DNA from: Lachnospiraceae bacterium
GTDB taxonomy: Bacteria > Bacillota > Clostridia > Lachnospirales > Lachnospiraceae
Reading direction: 5' to 3'
Length of the DNA stretch: 64,000 nt
NCBI GenBank assembly: GCA_024682075.1
Contig: JAIKZQ010000031.1
Location: 1-64,000 of the forward strand
Position 1 is the first letter of the stretch. Each line of letters starts with the position of its first letter. The notes under the pieces are model-generated. The model saw only the letters and a program-made list of their open reading frames with translations. It was not told the origin of the DNA and did no database searches. Both the position numbers and the translations under genes were made by a program. Shown here in pieces: positions 1 through 8,940 of this stretch.

Positions 1-32
1 ATTCCGGTATATTAAAAGCCAATATAGGGAGG

Positions 33-50
33 TATAATAACGTTATTATA
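33..50. promoter_or_regulatory. 18-bp perfect palindrome upstream of argH
   Basis: A perfect 18-base inverted repeat centred on AACGTT lies in an AT-rich leader about 120 bases before argH. It could be an operator, but AT-rich DNA produces palindromes by chance and it does not match the ArgR box consensus well. The rest of 1-105 shows only AT-rich sequence with no gene. Confidence 0.25.
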
Positions 51-105
51 TTTATAATAATATAGTAATACAATAAGAATATAAAAATTTTAGATTATTT
101 ATATA

Positions 106-134
106 TTGACATAAACCACATAATTTAAGAAAAT
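106..134 (+). promoter_or_regulatory. Candidate promoter for argH
   Basis: TTGACA at 106-111 is a perfect -35 box. A 17-base spacer leads to GAAAAT at 129-134, which matches four of six bases of the -10 consensus. Transcription would begin near 141, leaving a leader of about 30 bases before the argH ribosome binding site. Confidence 0.4.
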
Positions 135-169
135 ATTAAAGATTATATATAAAAAGAAGGTGGAGTCCT

Positions 170-1585
170 ATGGCACAGTTATGGGGCGGAAGATTTACCA
201 AGCCCACAGATGAAAAAGTATATGCCTTCAATGCCTCGATAGGCTTTGACAAGAGAATGCTCAGACAGGATATCTGCGGAAGCATTGCTCATGCCAGAAT
301 GCTCGGAAAGCAGGGCATCATAAGCGCGGAAGATGCTGAGAAGATCGAAGAAGGATTAAGGGGCATCTATGCCGACGTGCTTGACGGAAAGCTTGAGATA
401 ACCGACAAGTATGAAGACATTCATTCCTTTAATGAATCCGTCCTTACTGACAGAATAGGTGATGCAGGCAAGAGGCTTCACACCGGCAGGAGCCGTAACG
501 ACCAGGTGGCTCTTGACATGAGGATGTATGTCAGGGGAGAGATCTGTGTGACGGATGCACTCCTTGGCGAACTTCTTAAAGTCATCGTGGATGTGATGGA
601 ACAAAATGTCAGAACATACATGCCCGGATTCACCCATCTTCAGAAGGCTCAGCCTGTGACCCTTGCTCATCACATGGGCGCATATTTTGAGATGTTCAGA
701 AGAGACAGGCTCAGACTCAGCGATATTTATAAGAGAATGAATGAGTGTCCTCTCGGTGCGGGTGCTCTTGCCGGAACCACCTACCCGCTCGACAGGGATT
801 TTACCGCGAAGGAGCTCGGATTCGACAGGCCCACAGCCAACTCGATGGATTCCGTTTCCGACAGGGATTATCTCATTGAATATCTTGATGCTCTCTGCCT
901 TATCATGATGCATCTTTCGAGAAGCTGTGAGGAGATCATAACCTGGAATTCCAACGAATACCGTTTTGTTGAGATAGATGACACTTACTCGACCGGTTCA
1001 AGCATAATGCCTCAGAAGAAGAATCCCGACATAGCTGAGCTGGTAAGAGGCAAGACCGGAAGGGTCTACGGATCGCTGTTCGGACTGCTTACCACAATGA
1101 AAGGCATTCCTCTTGCATATAACAAGGACATGCAGGAAGACAAGGAAGGTTCTTTCGATGCGATGGATACGGCAAACGGATGCATCGACCTCTATACAGG
1201 AATGCTTAAGAGCATGAAGTTCAATGAGGAAGTGATGGCAGGGAGCGCGGCCGGAGGATTCACCAATGCAACGGATGCCGCTGATTATCTGGTGGTCAAA
1301 GGCATTCCTTTCAGAGATGCACACGGCATCGTAGGCAGAATGGTTCTTGAGTGCATAGACAAGGGCATCACTATAGAGGAGATGAAGCTTGATGATCTTA
1401 AGGCTTTGTCTCCGGTAATAGATGAGGATTTCTATGATGCGGTCAGCATAAAGACCTGCGTCGAGAAACGTTCCACGAAGGGCGCTCCCGGACCTGATGC
1501 AATGAAGGAAGAACTTAAGCAGTGCAGGGATTTTATTCAGAATGCCCCCGGGCTGACCGATCCTTTGGACGAAATAATTAAATGA
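170..1585 (+). CDS. argH: Argininosuccinate lyase
   Basis: This 471-residue cytosolic enzyme splits argininosuccinate into arginine and fumarate, the last step of arginine synthesis. The sequence carries the fumarase/aspartase superfamily signature GSSIMPQKKNPD at about residues 276-287, whose flexible loop holds the catalytic serine, plus the N-terminal LWGGRF and the TGRSRNDQVA motif near residue 105. Length is normal for the family. AAGAAGGTGG sits just before the ATG. No other arg gene is adjacent; asd follows after 47 bases, so the two may be co-transcribed as an amino-acid synthesis pair. Identification is very secure. Confidence 0.98.
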   Translation: MAQLWGGRFTKPTDEKVYAFNASIGFDKRMLRQDICGSIAHARMLGKQGIISAEDAEKIEEGLRGIYADVLDGKLEITDKYEDIHSFNESVLTDRIGDAGKRLHTGRSRNDQVALDMRMYVRGEICVTDALLGELLKVIVDVMEQNVRTYMPGFTHLQKAQPVTLAHHMGAYFEMFRRDRLRLSDIYKRMNECPLGAGALAGTTYPLDRDFTAKELGFDRPTANSMDSVSDRDYLIEYLDALCLIMMHLSRSCEEIITWNSNEYRFVEIDDTYSTGSSIMPQKKNPDIAELVRGKTGRVYGSLFGLLTTMKGIPLAYNKDMQEDKEGSFDAMDTANGCIDLYTGMLKSMKFNEEVMAGSAAGGFTNATDAADYLVVKGIPFRDAHGIVGRMVLECIDKGITIEEMKLDDLKALSPVIDEDFYDAVSIKTCVEKRSTKGAPGPDAMKEELKQCRDFIQNAPGLTDPLDEIIK

Positions 1586-1632
1586 TCATTTGCTGTCCCG
1601 GGCATATCACGGGAAAAAGAGGAGGAAATATT

Positions 1633-2718
1633 ATGAGCGACAAGTTAAAGGTAGGTATTTTAGGCGGTACGGGAATGGTTGGACAGAGATTTATCTCTCT
1701 GCTTGAGAATCATCCCTGGTTTGAAGTGGCTGTCATTGCAGCATCTCCCAGGAGTGCAGGCAAGACTTATGAAGAAGCCATAGGCGACAGATGGAAGATG
1801 ACCACCCCCATGCCTGAAGCGGTCAAGAAGATCGTGGTTAAGGATGTGTCAAATGTTGAAGAAGTCGTTAAGGATGTTGACTTCTGCTTCAGCGCAGTAG
1901 ACATGACCAAGGAAGAGATCAAGGCGATCGAGGAGCAGTATGCCAAGACTGAGACTCCCGTTGTCTCCAATAACTCCGCGCACAGATGGACTCCCGATGT
2001 TCCCATGATCGTTCCCGAGATCAATGCATCACATGTTGATGTCATCGAATATCAGAAGAAGAGACTCGGAACCACCAGAGGCTTCATCGCAGTTAAGCCT
2101 AATTGCTCCATCCAGTCATATGCACCCGTTCTTACCGCATGGAAAGAGTTCGAGCCTACACAGGTTGTCGTATCAACCTATCAGGCAATCTCAGGTGCAG
2201 GCAAGACTTTCAAGGACTGGCCCGAGATGGTTGAGAATGTCATTCCTTATATCGGAGGCGAAGAGGAAAAGAGTGAGAAGGAGCCTTTAAGACTCTGGGG
2301 TAAGATCGAAGACGGAGTGATCGTTCCCGCAACTGCTCCTCTCATCACTTCTCAGTGCATAAGAGTTCCCGTTCTCAACGGACATACGGCTTCCGTATTT
2401 GTAAATCTTGCCAGAAAGGCAACCAAGGAAGAACTTATCGAGAAGATGATATCTTTTTCCGGAGAGCCTCAGAAGCTCGGTCTTCCCAGTGCTCCTAAGC
2501 AGTTCATCCAGTACCTTGAGGAGGACAACAGACCTCAGGTCAAGCTTGATGTCGACTTTGAGAACGGAATGGGCATCAGCATAGGAAGACTCAGGGAAGA
2601 TACTATCTTCGACTGGAAGTTCGTCGGCCTGTCCCATAATACCGTAAGAGGCGCTGCAGGCGGAGCTGTTCTGTGTGCTGAGCTTCTCAAGGCTAAAGGA
2701 TATATCACGGCCAAGTAA
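1633..2718 (+). CDS. asd: Aspartate-semialdehyde dehydrogenase
   Basis: The enzyme reduces aspartyl phosphate to aspartate semialdehyde with NADPH, the branch point to lysine/diaminopimelate, threonine and methionine. The N-terminus has the nucleotide-binding GGTGMVGQRF motif. The active-site cysteine is in PNCSIQ at about residue 158, and the sequence resembles the archaeal/fungal class more than the short E. coli class. The start chosen is the ATG at 1633, preceded by AGAGGAGG; an in-frame upstream ATG at 1582 overlapping argH would add 17 residues without a ribosome site. At 361 residues the length fits the family. Confidence 0.95.
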   Translation: MSDKLKVGILGGTGMVGQRFISLLENHPWFEVAVIAASPRSAGKTYEEAIGDRWKMTTPMPEAVKKIVVKDVSNVEEVVKDVDFCFSAVDMTKEEIKAIEEQYAKTETPVVSNNSAHRWTPDVPMIVPEINASHVDVIEYQKKRLGTTRGFIAVKPNCSIQSYAPVLTAWKEFEPTQVVVSTYQAISGAGKTFKDWPEMVENVIPYIGGEEEKSEKEPLRLWGKIEDGVIVPATAPLITSQCIRVPVLNGHTASVFVNLARKATKEELIEKMISFSGEPQKLGLPSAPKQFIQYLEEDNRPQVKLDVDFENGMGISIGRLREDTIFDWKFVGLSHNTVRGAAGGAVLCAELLKAKGYITAK

Positions 2719-2790
2719 TTCTTTTGCCGAAGCGGCAGGTTCTAAGGGGGGATCTGTTACTGCAAATCCATTCGGTAAAAAGAGGAATTC

Positions 2791-4524
2791 ATGGAAGAAA
2801 AGAATTATCAGCTTGATCTTCTGAAAGCGCAGAACGCACAGTTAAGCAAAAGCGAGCGTATATACAGACTCGTATGTGAATCGTCGGATTATGGATTCAT
2901 ATATCAAAGCCTTGGCGGTGAAGAACTTCTGACCTTTGGTTCTTTCGAGAGCATGTTCGGTTTGTCTCTTCACCGTACAAGGGAACTCGATATCCTTTTG
3001 GAAAAGTTTCTTGAAGAGGACAGAAGAGCCATCCTTGAAACGATCAATCCGGAAGATTACGGCAGGGAATTTGCCACCTGCGAGTGCAGATTATCAAGCG
3101 GTCATATTTGGTACAGGATAGTCACCAGGATTGAGAAAAATGATGAAGGTGTCTTTGCTGATAAGGACAAGGTCGTTACCTTCATGAACATCACAAGAGA
3201 GAAGGCTCAGCACTCTGACCTTCTTTATATGGCTTATTACGATACGACTACAGGCATCTATAATCGTAATTATTTCGTTTCTCTTCTGACCGAATTCATT
3301 GCCAGGGCTGACAGGGATAAGTGCCGTGTCTCCCTTCTGATGATCGATATCGATGATTTCAAGAAGATCAATGATGTACAGGGCATTATCATAGGTGATG
3401 AATTGCTGCAGCAGGTAGGATTCTACCTTAAGGGCAAGATGGTCAAGGACCGCATCATCTGCAGCCATATCAATAATGACATCTTCTGTGTCGCAATCTA
3501 CGATGCGACAGGTCCTTTCTCGGTCGAGAATTTTTACAACGATCTGAAGAAGAGATTTTCCGAGAGCTTCCACATGAGCACCGGCCAGGAGATCAGTATC
3601 ACGGCCAGCGTTGGCGTTGCCGAGTATCCCGATGCCGGCGGTTCTGCACTGGATATCATCAACTGCGCAGATATTGTCGTATATAATTGCAAGAAGCTCG
3701 GCAAGAACATCCTGCAGTATTTTGAAGCTCCCATTCTTGATGATTTTCTCAAGAACGTTGACATTGAGAATAAGCTGAAGGAAGCTGCTTTCAACAATAA
3801 TTTCATGATGTATTTTCAGCCGCAGTATGTTGCCAGGACGAGAAGGCTTCGCGGTGTGGAGTCACTCATCAGATGGAAGGATGATACCGGCAAGATGATC
3901 CCTCCCTCGGTATTCATTCCGATTGCCGAGAAGAACGGACTCATTGATTCGATAGGGCATTTCGTTGTTGAAGAATCGCTCAGACAGTACAAGAAATGGA
4001 GCGATTTCTATGAGATGCATTTTAAGCTCTCGATCAATATATCATCCCTCCAGTACAAGAAGGATGATTTTGTGGACAGCATCATGGAACTCATCGAAAA
4101 GAATTCCGTTGATCCTTCTGATGTTGAACTGGAGATCACGGAGAGCATACTCATTGATGATTTCGATTCGGTCACCGCAAAGCTCACAAGGCTCAGGAAC
4201 TTCGGAGTCAGCATTTCCCTTGATGATTTCGGTACCGGGTATTCGTCTCTTTCATACCTTAAGAAATTCCCCATTGATACTCTTAAGGTTGACAAGAGCT
4301 TCATCGACACGGTTCTTGATGATGCATCAACCAGGATAATCACCGAATCGATCCTCAACATGTCTCATGCAATGGGATTCGAGACTATCGCCGAGGGCGT
4401 TGAGAATGAGAGACAGTTCAGTTATCTTGCGAGCGTAGGATGTGACGTTATCCAGGGATTCTACCTGGGCAAGCCGCTTCCTTCCGAGAAGATCGATGAA
4501 CTTCTTTCTTACATGAAGAAATAA
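2791..4524 (+). CDS. PAS-GGDEF-EAL cyclic-di-GMP protein, GGDEF motif degenerate
   Basis: A 577-residue soluble signalling protein. Residues 1-140 look like a short coiled lead and a PAS-type sensor. Residues 145-310 form a GGDEF domain in which the signature is NNDIF (228-232), so cyclase activity is unlikely. Residues 320-577 form an EAL domain: the signature reads ESL (357-359), but the metal-binding and catalytic residues in LEITES, LDDFGTG, AEGVE and VIQGFYLGKPL are all kept, so phosphodiesterase activity is plausible. No transmembrane segment is seen. It lies between asd and topB without an obvious promoter; a small hairpin (2725-2738) without a T-run precedes it. Confidence 0.9.
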   Translation: MEEKNYQLDLLKAQNAQLSKSERIYRLVCESSDYGFIYQSLGGEELLTFGSFESMFGLSLHRTRELDILLEKFLEEDRRAILETINPEDYGREFATCECRLSSGHIWYRIVTRIEKNDEGVFADKDKVVTFMNITREKAQHSDLLYMAYYDTTTGIYNRNYFVSLLTEFIARADRDKCRVSLLMIDIDDFKKINDVQGIIIGDELLQQVGFYLKGKMVKDRIICSHINNDIFCVAIYDATGPFSVENFYNDLKKRFSESFHMSTGQEISITASVGVAEYPDAGGSALDIINCADIVVYNCKKLGKNILQYFEAPILDDFLKNVDIENKLKEAAFNNNFMMYFQPQYVARTRRLRGVESLIRWKDDTGKMIPPSVFIPIAEKNGLIDSIGHFVVEESLRQYKKWSDFYEMHFKLSINISSLQYKKDDFVDSIMELIEKNSVDPSDVELEITESILIDDFDSVTAKLTRLRNFGVSISLDDFGTGYSSLSYLKKFPIDTLKVDKSFIDTVLDDASTRIITESILNMSHAMGFETIAEGVENERQFSYLASVGCDVIQGFYLGKPLPSEKIDELLSYMKK

Positions 4525-4535
4525 AGGGTCAAGTT

Positions 4536-6644
4536 TTGTCGAAGAATCTTTTTATTACGGAAAAACCCAGTGTCGCGAGTCAGTTTTCACAGGCTCTGCA
4601 TGAAAATATGAGGAGAGGGGACGGTTTTTTCGAGGGGGATTCATCCGTCATCACCTGGTGCGTCGGTCACCTCGTTTCGATGAGTTATCCCGAAGAATAT
4701 GATCCTGCTCTTAAGATGTGGAGATATGACACTATCCCCTTTATTCCTGATACATACAAATATCAGGTAATTGATAACGTAAAGAAGCAGTTTGCAATCG
4801 TTAAAGGTCTTCTTACACGCGACGACATAGCGTGTATCTATATATGCACCGACTCGGGACGGGAAGGTGAATACATCTACAGACTCGTGGACATGATGGC
4901 CGAAGTGCCGAAGGACAAGCCCAGGAAAAGAGTCTGGATCGACTCACAGACAGAAGAAGAGATAGCTAGAGGAATAAGGGAAGCCAAGGACTGGAGTGCC
5001 TATGACAATCTATCGGATGCCGCATATCTGAGGGCACAGGAAGATTATCTCATGGGCATTAATTTCACAAGGGCCCTTACTCTTAAGTATGCCAAAAAAT
5101 GCGCGCAGCTCCTTGGAATGGAGAGGCTCACCGTTACGGTCGGCAGAGTCATGACCTGCGTGCTGGGCATTGTCGTCAGAAGAGAGCAGGAGATAAGGAA
5201 CTTCGTCAAGACTCCTTTTTACAAGGTCGTGATGAAGGCTGACATGGGTGGAGAAGAGGCCGAGCTTTTATGGAAGGTTTCGGAGACTTCGGAGTTCATG
5301 GGCTCCCCGCTCCTTTATAAGGATAACGGATTCAGGGAAAGAGCCGCTGCGGAGAAGCTGATCACGGATCTTGAATCTTCGGGGGATAAGACTGCTGAGG
5401 TCACGGAGATATCCAGGAAAACGGAGAAAAAGAATCCTCCGCTTTTGTTTAACCTTGCCGAACTTCAGAATGTATGCTCCAAGCTTTTCAAGATAAGCCC
5501 CGCCGATACGCTGAACATAGCTCAGGAACTTTACGAAAAGAAGCTCACTACATATCCCAGAACAGATGCCAGGGTACTCTCAACAGCGGTCTGCAAGGAG
5601 ATTAACAAGAACATATCCGGCCTTAAGAGCTATCCGATGCTTTCTGCCGAAAGTGCAGAGGTGCTTGTCGGGGGTGCGTGGAAGAATATCGCCAAGACCA
5701 AGTACTGCAATGACAAGGCAATAACCGACCACTATGCGATCATCCCCACAGGACAGGGACTGGGCAATCTTGGGAGTCTGAGCAAACTCAGTGCGGATGT
5801 CTACGAGCTTATCTGCAGAAGATTCCTCTCGATCTTTTATCCCGCTGCCGTTTATAAGAAGACGATGATCACTGCTCTTGAGGTAAGGGAGACTTTTACC
5901 GCCTCCTACAAAGTGCTTGAGGACGAGGGGTACATGAAGGTCTTTAACTGTTCATTCCAGAACAGGAATGAACAGAATGAGGATAAAGCTGATAAACCGG
6001 AAGACAAGCCGGATGATAAGTCCGACGGAAATGATGATGACGAAGATCAGACTGCTGACGAGACTTTGAAGAAAGCCCTTGAGACACTTAAGAAGGGCGA
6101 TAAGCTGAACGTAAATTCTCATGAGATAAAAGAAGGCGAGACCACACCACCCAAGCGTTATACCTCGGGAAGCATCATCCTGACCATGGAAAATGCCGGA
6201 CAGTTCATTGAAGATGAAGAACTCCGTTCACAGATAAAGGGAAGCGGTATCGGAACCAGTGCAACAAGAGCCGAGATACTTACCAAACTCCAGACCATAG
6301 GTTATCTCAATCTTAACAAGAAGACCCAGGTGATCACTCCGACTATACTCGGTGAGATGATCTATTATATAGTAAACGGATCAATCCCGGCACTTCTCGA
6401 TGCCAAACTCACCGCAAGCTGGGAGAAAGGACTGTCCGGAGTTGCGGACGGTTCGATAACGTCTGACGACTATAAGGACAAGCTCAGCAGGTTCGTCACG
6501 GTCAAGACCAACGAGGTCAAGGGTAAGTACAATTCCGACGGACTTGATGCGGTGTACAGATTCATCAGCCCATATTATAAAAATGCCGACAAGGGCGAAA
6601 AGTCCAAAAAGGCAGACAAGGCAAAGGCTGATAGTGCCACTTGA
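4536..6644 (+). CDS. topB: Type IA DNA topoisomerase (topoisomerase III)
   Basis: This enzyme passes single strands through a transient nick to decatenate DNA. The start is a TTG at 4536, giving SKNLFITEKPS, the usual beginning of the family, only 11 bases after the preceding gene. The Toprim motif reads CTDSGREGE near residue 108, in the form usual for Firmicutes TopB. The catalytic tyrosine is Y340 in TTYPRTDAR. Residues about 476-514 form an acidic Lys/Asp-rich insertion not expected in the family. There are no zinc ribbons at the C-terminus, which ends in a lysine-rich tail. At 702 residues it is of normal size. Confidence 0.93.
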   Translation: MSKNLFITEKPSVASQFSQALHENMRRGDGFFEGDSSVITWCVGHLVSMSYPEEYDPALKMWRYDTIPFIPDTYKYQVIDNVKKQFAIVKGLLTRDDIACIYICTDSGREGEYIYRLVDMMAEVPKDKPRKRVWIDSQTEEEIARGIREAKDWSAYDNLSDAAYLRAQEDYLMGINFTRALTLKYAKKCAQLLGMERLTVTVGRVMTCVLGIVVRREQEIRNFVKTPFYKVVMKADMGGEEAELLWKVSETSEFMGSPLLYKDNGFRERAAAEKLITDLESSGDKTAEVTEISRKTEKKNPPLLFNLAELQNVCSKLFKISPADTLNIAQELYEKKLTTYPRTDARVLSTAVCKEINKNISGLKSYPMLSAESAEVLVGGAWKNIAKTKYCNDKAITDHYAIIPTGQGLGNLGSLSKLSADVYELICRRFLSIFYPAAVYKKTMITALEVRETFTASYKVLEDEGYMKVFNCSFQNRNEQNEDKADKPEDKPDDKSDGNDDDEDQTADETLKKALETLKKGDKLNVNSHEIKEGETTPPKRYTSGSIILTMENAGQFIEDEELRSQIKGSGIGTSATRAEILTKLQTIGYLNLNKKTQVITPTILGEMIYYIVNGSIPALLDAKLTASWEKGLSGVADGSITSDDYKDKLSRFVTVKTNEVKGKYNSDGLDAVYRFISPYYKNADKGEKSKKADKAKADSAT

Positions 6645-6669
6645 AATTATGTAAAACTAATGTTTTAAT
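6641..6669 (+). promoter_or_regulatory. Promoter for the DUF4190/DUF2752 pair
   Basis: TTGAAA at 6641-6646, a 17-base spacer and TTTAAT at 6664-6669 match the housekeeping sigma consensus at five of six positions in each box. The -35 box overlaps the topB stop codon. The start point would be near 6676, about 28 bases before the gene. Confidence 0.6.
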
Positions 6670-6703
6670 CAATATATGATTTTTCTTAAGAAGGAGAGAA
6701 GAC

Positions 6704-7315
6704 ATGGATTTCAATAATCAGAATAATGGTCAGAACATGAATCAGGGCGCAGATCCTTTTCAGGCACAGGCTCCCGTTCAGGGACAGGCTCCCGATCCTA
6801 ATGCAGGTTCCGCGTATAATCAGTACAGCAACCAGTTCAATAATCAGTACAGCAATCAGTACAGCAATCCCGGACAGGGTCAGTCTTTCGGAACCGGTGC
6901 TCAGGGACAAAACTTCGGACCTCAGCAGCCTCATTATTCATCACAGAGCAACTTTGCGGGACAGGGTGCTGATATGTATCAGGGTGCTTACCAGGGCGGC
7001 AATCAGTTCCAGAGCCCTTATGCGCAGGGACCCGAGAAGCCCGGCCCCAATGCCTGCCAGATCATTTCCCTCATCGTCGGCATACTTTCAATCCTTTGCT
7101 GCTGCTGGGGAATCGTAGGCGTCATTCTTGGTGTTGCGGGACTCATCCTTGCAATAATCGGAAACAAGCAGAATAAGCACGGCATAGGTACTGCAGGACT
7201 TGCATGCTCCATCGTGGGACTTGTTCTCGGCGGTATCGTTCTTGTGCTCGGACTTGTCGGATCGACTCTCATTCCCAGCACTTTCGAGGACCTTTATGAT
7301 ATCATGGACATGTGA
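6704..7315 (+). CDS. DUF4190-like membrane protein with Gln/Asn-rich N-terminus
   Basis: A 203-residue protein. Residues 1-115 are low-complexity and rich in Gln, Asn, Gly, Tyr and Pro, with repeated NQYSN units. Residues 118-190 hold two hydrophobic spans separated by a short loop NKQNKHGIGTAGL, the pattern of DUF4190 membrane proteins. No enzymatic motif is seen; function is unknown. A strong AAGAAGGAGAG site precedes the ATG. The stop codon overlaps the start of the next gene, so the two are translationally coupled. A role in the cell envelope is only inferred from the spans. Confidence 0.8.
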   Translation: MDFNNQNNGQNMNQGADPFQAQAPVQGQAPDPNAGSAYNQYSNQFNNQYSNQYSNPGQGQSFGTGAQGQNFGPQQPHYSSQSNFAGQGADMYQGAYQGGNQFQSPYAQGPEKPGPNACQIISLIVGILSILCCCWGIVGVILGVAGLILAIIGNKQNKHGIGTAGLACSIVGLVLGGIVLVLGLVGSTLIPSTFEDLYDIMDM

Positions 7316-7785
7316 TGGACCATAGTAACGATAAAAACTATAAGGCAGATAAAAAACCATTCTCGTTCCGGGAATGGTTTTTTGCGCTCTCTTATGACAG
7401 GAAGATATTCTGGCTCGGAATGCTCATCGCTTTTCTGTGCCTGGTCGCATGGATCGCATATCCGTTTTTTCCGGGTCTTTTCGGAAGCGGGGACTGCAGA
7501 TTCAAGGAAGTCACCGGTTTTTATTGCCCCGGGTGCGGCGGAACAAGAGCTGTCAGGGCCTTTTTGAGCGGACATCTCATTAAGTCTTTCATATATCATC
7601 CGTTCGTGCCTTACTGTTTTTTTATGTGGATCCTGTACGAGGGAAGTCACATCCTTGAAATGCTGCATGTGCCACACGTAAAAGGGATGAAGTTCAGAAG
7701 CGGTTATGCATATGCCGGGGTGATCATACTGTTTGCCAACTTTGTGATAAAGAATATCCTTTTGTATGTCATAAATCACCGGTGA
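7315..7785 (+). CDS. DUF2752 family membrane protein
   Basis: A 156-residue protein with three or four hydrophobic spans. The DUF2752 core is present: FYCPGCGGTRAVRAFLSGH, about residues 64-82, where paired cysteines and the GGTRA turn are typical. Function in this family is not established. I take the ATG at 7315, which overlaps the upstream stop as TGATG; a GTG at 7312 would add one residue. The partner upstream is the DUF4190 protein, a combination that suggests a two-gene membrane unit. Confidence 0.85.
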   Translation: MDHSNDKNYKADKKPFSFREWFFALSYDRKIFWLGMLIAFLCLVAWIAYPFFPGLFGSGDCRFKEVTGFYCPGCGGTRAVRAFLSGHLIKSFIYHPFVPYCFFMWILYEGSHILEMLHVPHVKGMKFRSGYAYAGVIILFANFVIKNILLYVINHR

Positions 7786-7820
7786 TTGACCGTCTGACAA
7801 AAAATCACACGATATAAAAA

Positions 7821-7850
7821 AACCGTCCCGGTAAAAGGGACGGTTCTTTG
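7821..7850. terminator. Bidirectional terminator
   Basis: AACCGTCCC (7821-7829) pairs with GGGACGGTT (7837-7845) across a short loop. A-rich sequence on the left and T-rich sequence on the right let it work for the + strand pair and for the convergent lipoprotein gene on the - strand. Confidence 0.8.
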
Positions 7851-7854
7851 GGGG

Positions 7855-8373
7855 TTATTTGTCTGTAAGAGTACCGGATTCCGTGGTGACATTTGCATCC
7901 TGTGATACTTCACCGTTTAAAAACGTCATGATCACCTTGATCCTCTTGAAGGCATTTGCATAGTTGACGCTTGCTTCTTCATAGGCAGAGGAGATGGCTT
8001 CGGTGCTTAAGGAGCTGTTGTTAAATGCCTCATTGTATCCGTTTACGGCATTGGACATATATTCGGCCGCCTCATCGGCAAGGTGTTCGAGATAATCGAA
8101 ATCCGACGGAAATTCCACATTCGCAAAATCCGTAAACAGTGTGTTCAGTTCACTGAGCTTCCCGGTAAGATCCGTGCGATAAGAGGGATCCGAGTAATCT
8201 ATGGAATTGATGGCCGCGTCGATCTCGACGATCCTTGAATTAAATGTATCGACGGTGGACCTGAATGCCTTGATGTCATCGGCTTCGCTGCTTCCGGAAC
8301 CGCTCCTTCCGCATGATGCAAGTAAGAGAAGCATCAGCACCATGATGACAGGCAATGATTTTTTTCTTTTCAT
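7855..8373 (-). CDS. Small secreted lipoprotein of unknown function
   Basis: A 172-residue protein and the only clear gene on the - strand. It begins with KRKK and a hydrophobic stretch ending in LLASC, a lipobox, so the mature protein should be lipid-anchored at the cysteine near residue 21. The rest is acidic, helix-prone and rich in Ser, Asn and Ala, without recognisable motif. It converges on the DUF2752 gene and diverges from rpmF. Possible roles are an envelope-stress or binding protein, but the sequence gives no direct support. Confidence 0.82.
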   Translation of the reverse strand: MKRKKSLPVIMVLMLLLLASCGRSGSGSSEADDIKAFRSTVDTFNSRIVEIDAAINSIDYSDPSYRTDLTGKLSELNTLFTDFANVEFPSDFDYLEHLADEAAEYMSNAVNGYNEAFNNSSLSTEAISSAYEEASVNYANAFKRIKVIMTFLNGEVSQDANVTTESGTLTDK

Positions 8374-8472
8374 TTAATTGCCTTTTATGTTGATTTATTT
8401 GAAACCGCTCTATATAATAACACAGAATTAAGGTCATTGCTAATTAAGGTTTACGTAATTTTCAAAAATCTC

Positions 8473-8501
8473 TTGACAATAGCAATACGCCTATTTATAA
8501 T
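8473..8501 (+). promoter_or_regulatory. Perfect-consensus promoter for rpmF
   Basis: TTGACA (8473-8478), a 17-base spacer and TATAAT (8496-8501) exactly match the housekeeping sigma consensus. The start point near 8508 leaves a leader of about 68 bases before rpmF. The remaining part of the 8374-8576 gap holds AT-rich DNA where the lipoprotein promoter must lie on the other strand. Confidence 0.85.
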
Positions 8502-8576
8502 CGTTAGATGTGTGTCGCAGGTATATTGTGATGCACCTGTTTATGAGAAAATTCAATGGATAAGGAGGTGTTTCAA

Positions 8577-8756
8577 ATGTCCATTTGCCCTAAGAATAAA
8601 TCATCAAAAGGTCACAGAGATCAGAGAAGAGCTAACTGGAAGATGACTGCTCCCACTCTCGTAAAGTGCAGCAAGTGCGGATCTTTAATGGTTCCTCACA
8701 GAGTATGCAAGAACTGTGGTTCTTACAACAAGAAGCAGATCGTGGAGACCGACTGA
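8577..8756 (+). CDS. rpmF: Ribosomal protein L32
   Basis: A 59-residue large-subunit protein. The sequence keeps the family core KNKSSKGHRDQRRANWK and a zinc ribbon made of CSKC and CKNC. The start is fixed by AAGGAGGTG at 8562-8570, seven bases before the ATG at 8577; a further ATG at 8556 is out of reach of any ribosome site. The DUF177/YceD gene that often precedes rpmF is absent here. It is followed by a terminator and then plsX. Confidence 0.96.
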   Translation: MSICPKNKSSKGHRDQRRANWKMTAPTLVKCSKCGSLMVPHRVCKNCGSYNKKQIVETD

Positions 8757-8784
8757 TAAGGTCTGTATTTCTTATGATTTGACA

Positions 8785-8818
8785 TAGAGCATTGCCACCC
8801 GGCATTGCTCTATTTTTT
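8785..8818 (+). terminator. Terminator after rpmF
   Basis: TAGAGCATTGCC (8785-8796) pairs with GGCATTGCTCTA (8801-8812), eleven of twelve positions, with loop ACCC and a following T-run. It separates rpmF from plsX. Confidence 0.8.
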
Positions 8819-8866
8819 GTCGGAAAAATAAATAAAAATGCGGGGAAATAATAATACTTTATAAGG

Positions 8867-8895
8867 TTGATTTTTACTTTTCCTACTAGTATATT
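8867..8895 (+). promoter_or_regulatory. Promoter for plsX
   Basis: TTGATT (8867-8872), a 17-base spacer and TATATT (8890-8895). The spacer includes ACTAGT, but no clear FapR-type operator is present. It would give plsX-acpP a transcript separate from rpmF. Confidence 0.55.
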
Positions 8896-8940
8896 TAACA
8901 GTGGTTGTTTTATGGTCTGCGCTATATGTGAGGAATGATT

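Noticed and set aside
356..913. Long antisense open frame across argH
   Set aside because: It mirrors the codon pattern of argH, has no ribosome site and no recognisable protein features. The same holds for other antisense frames over smc, mutS and nrdD.
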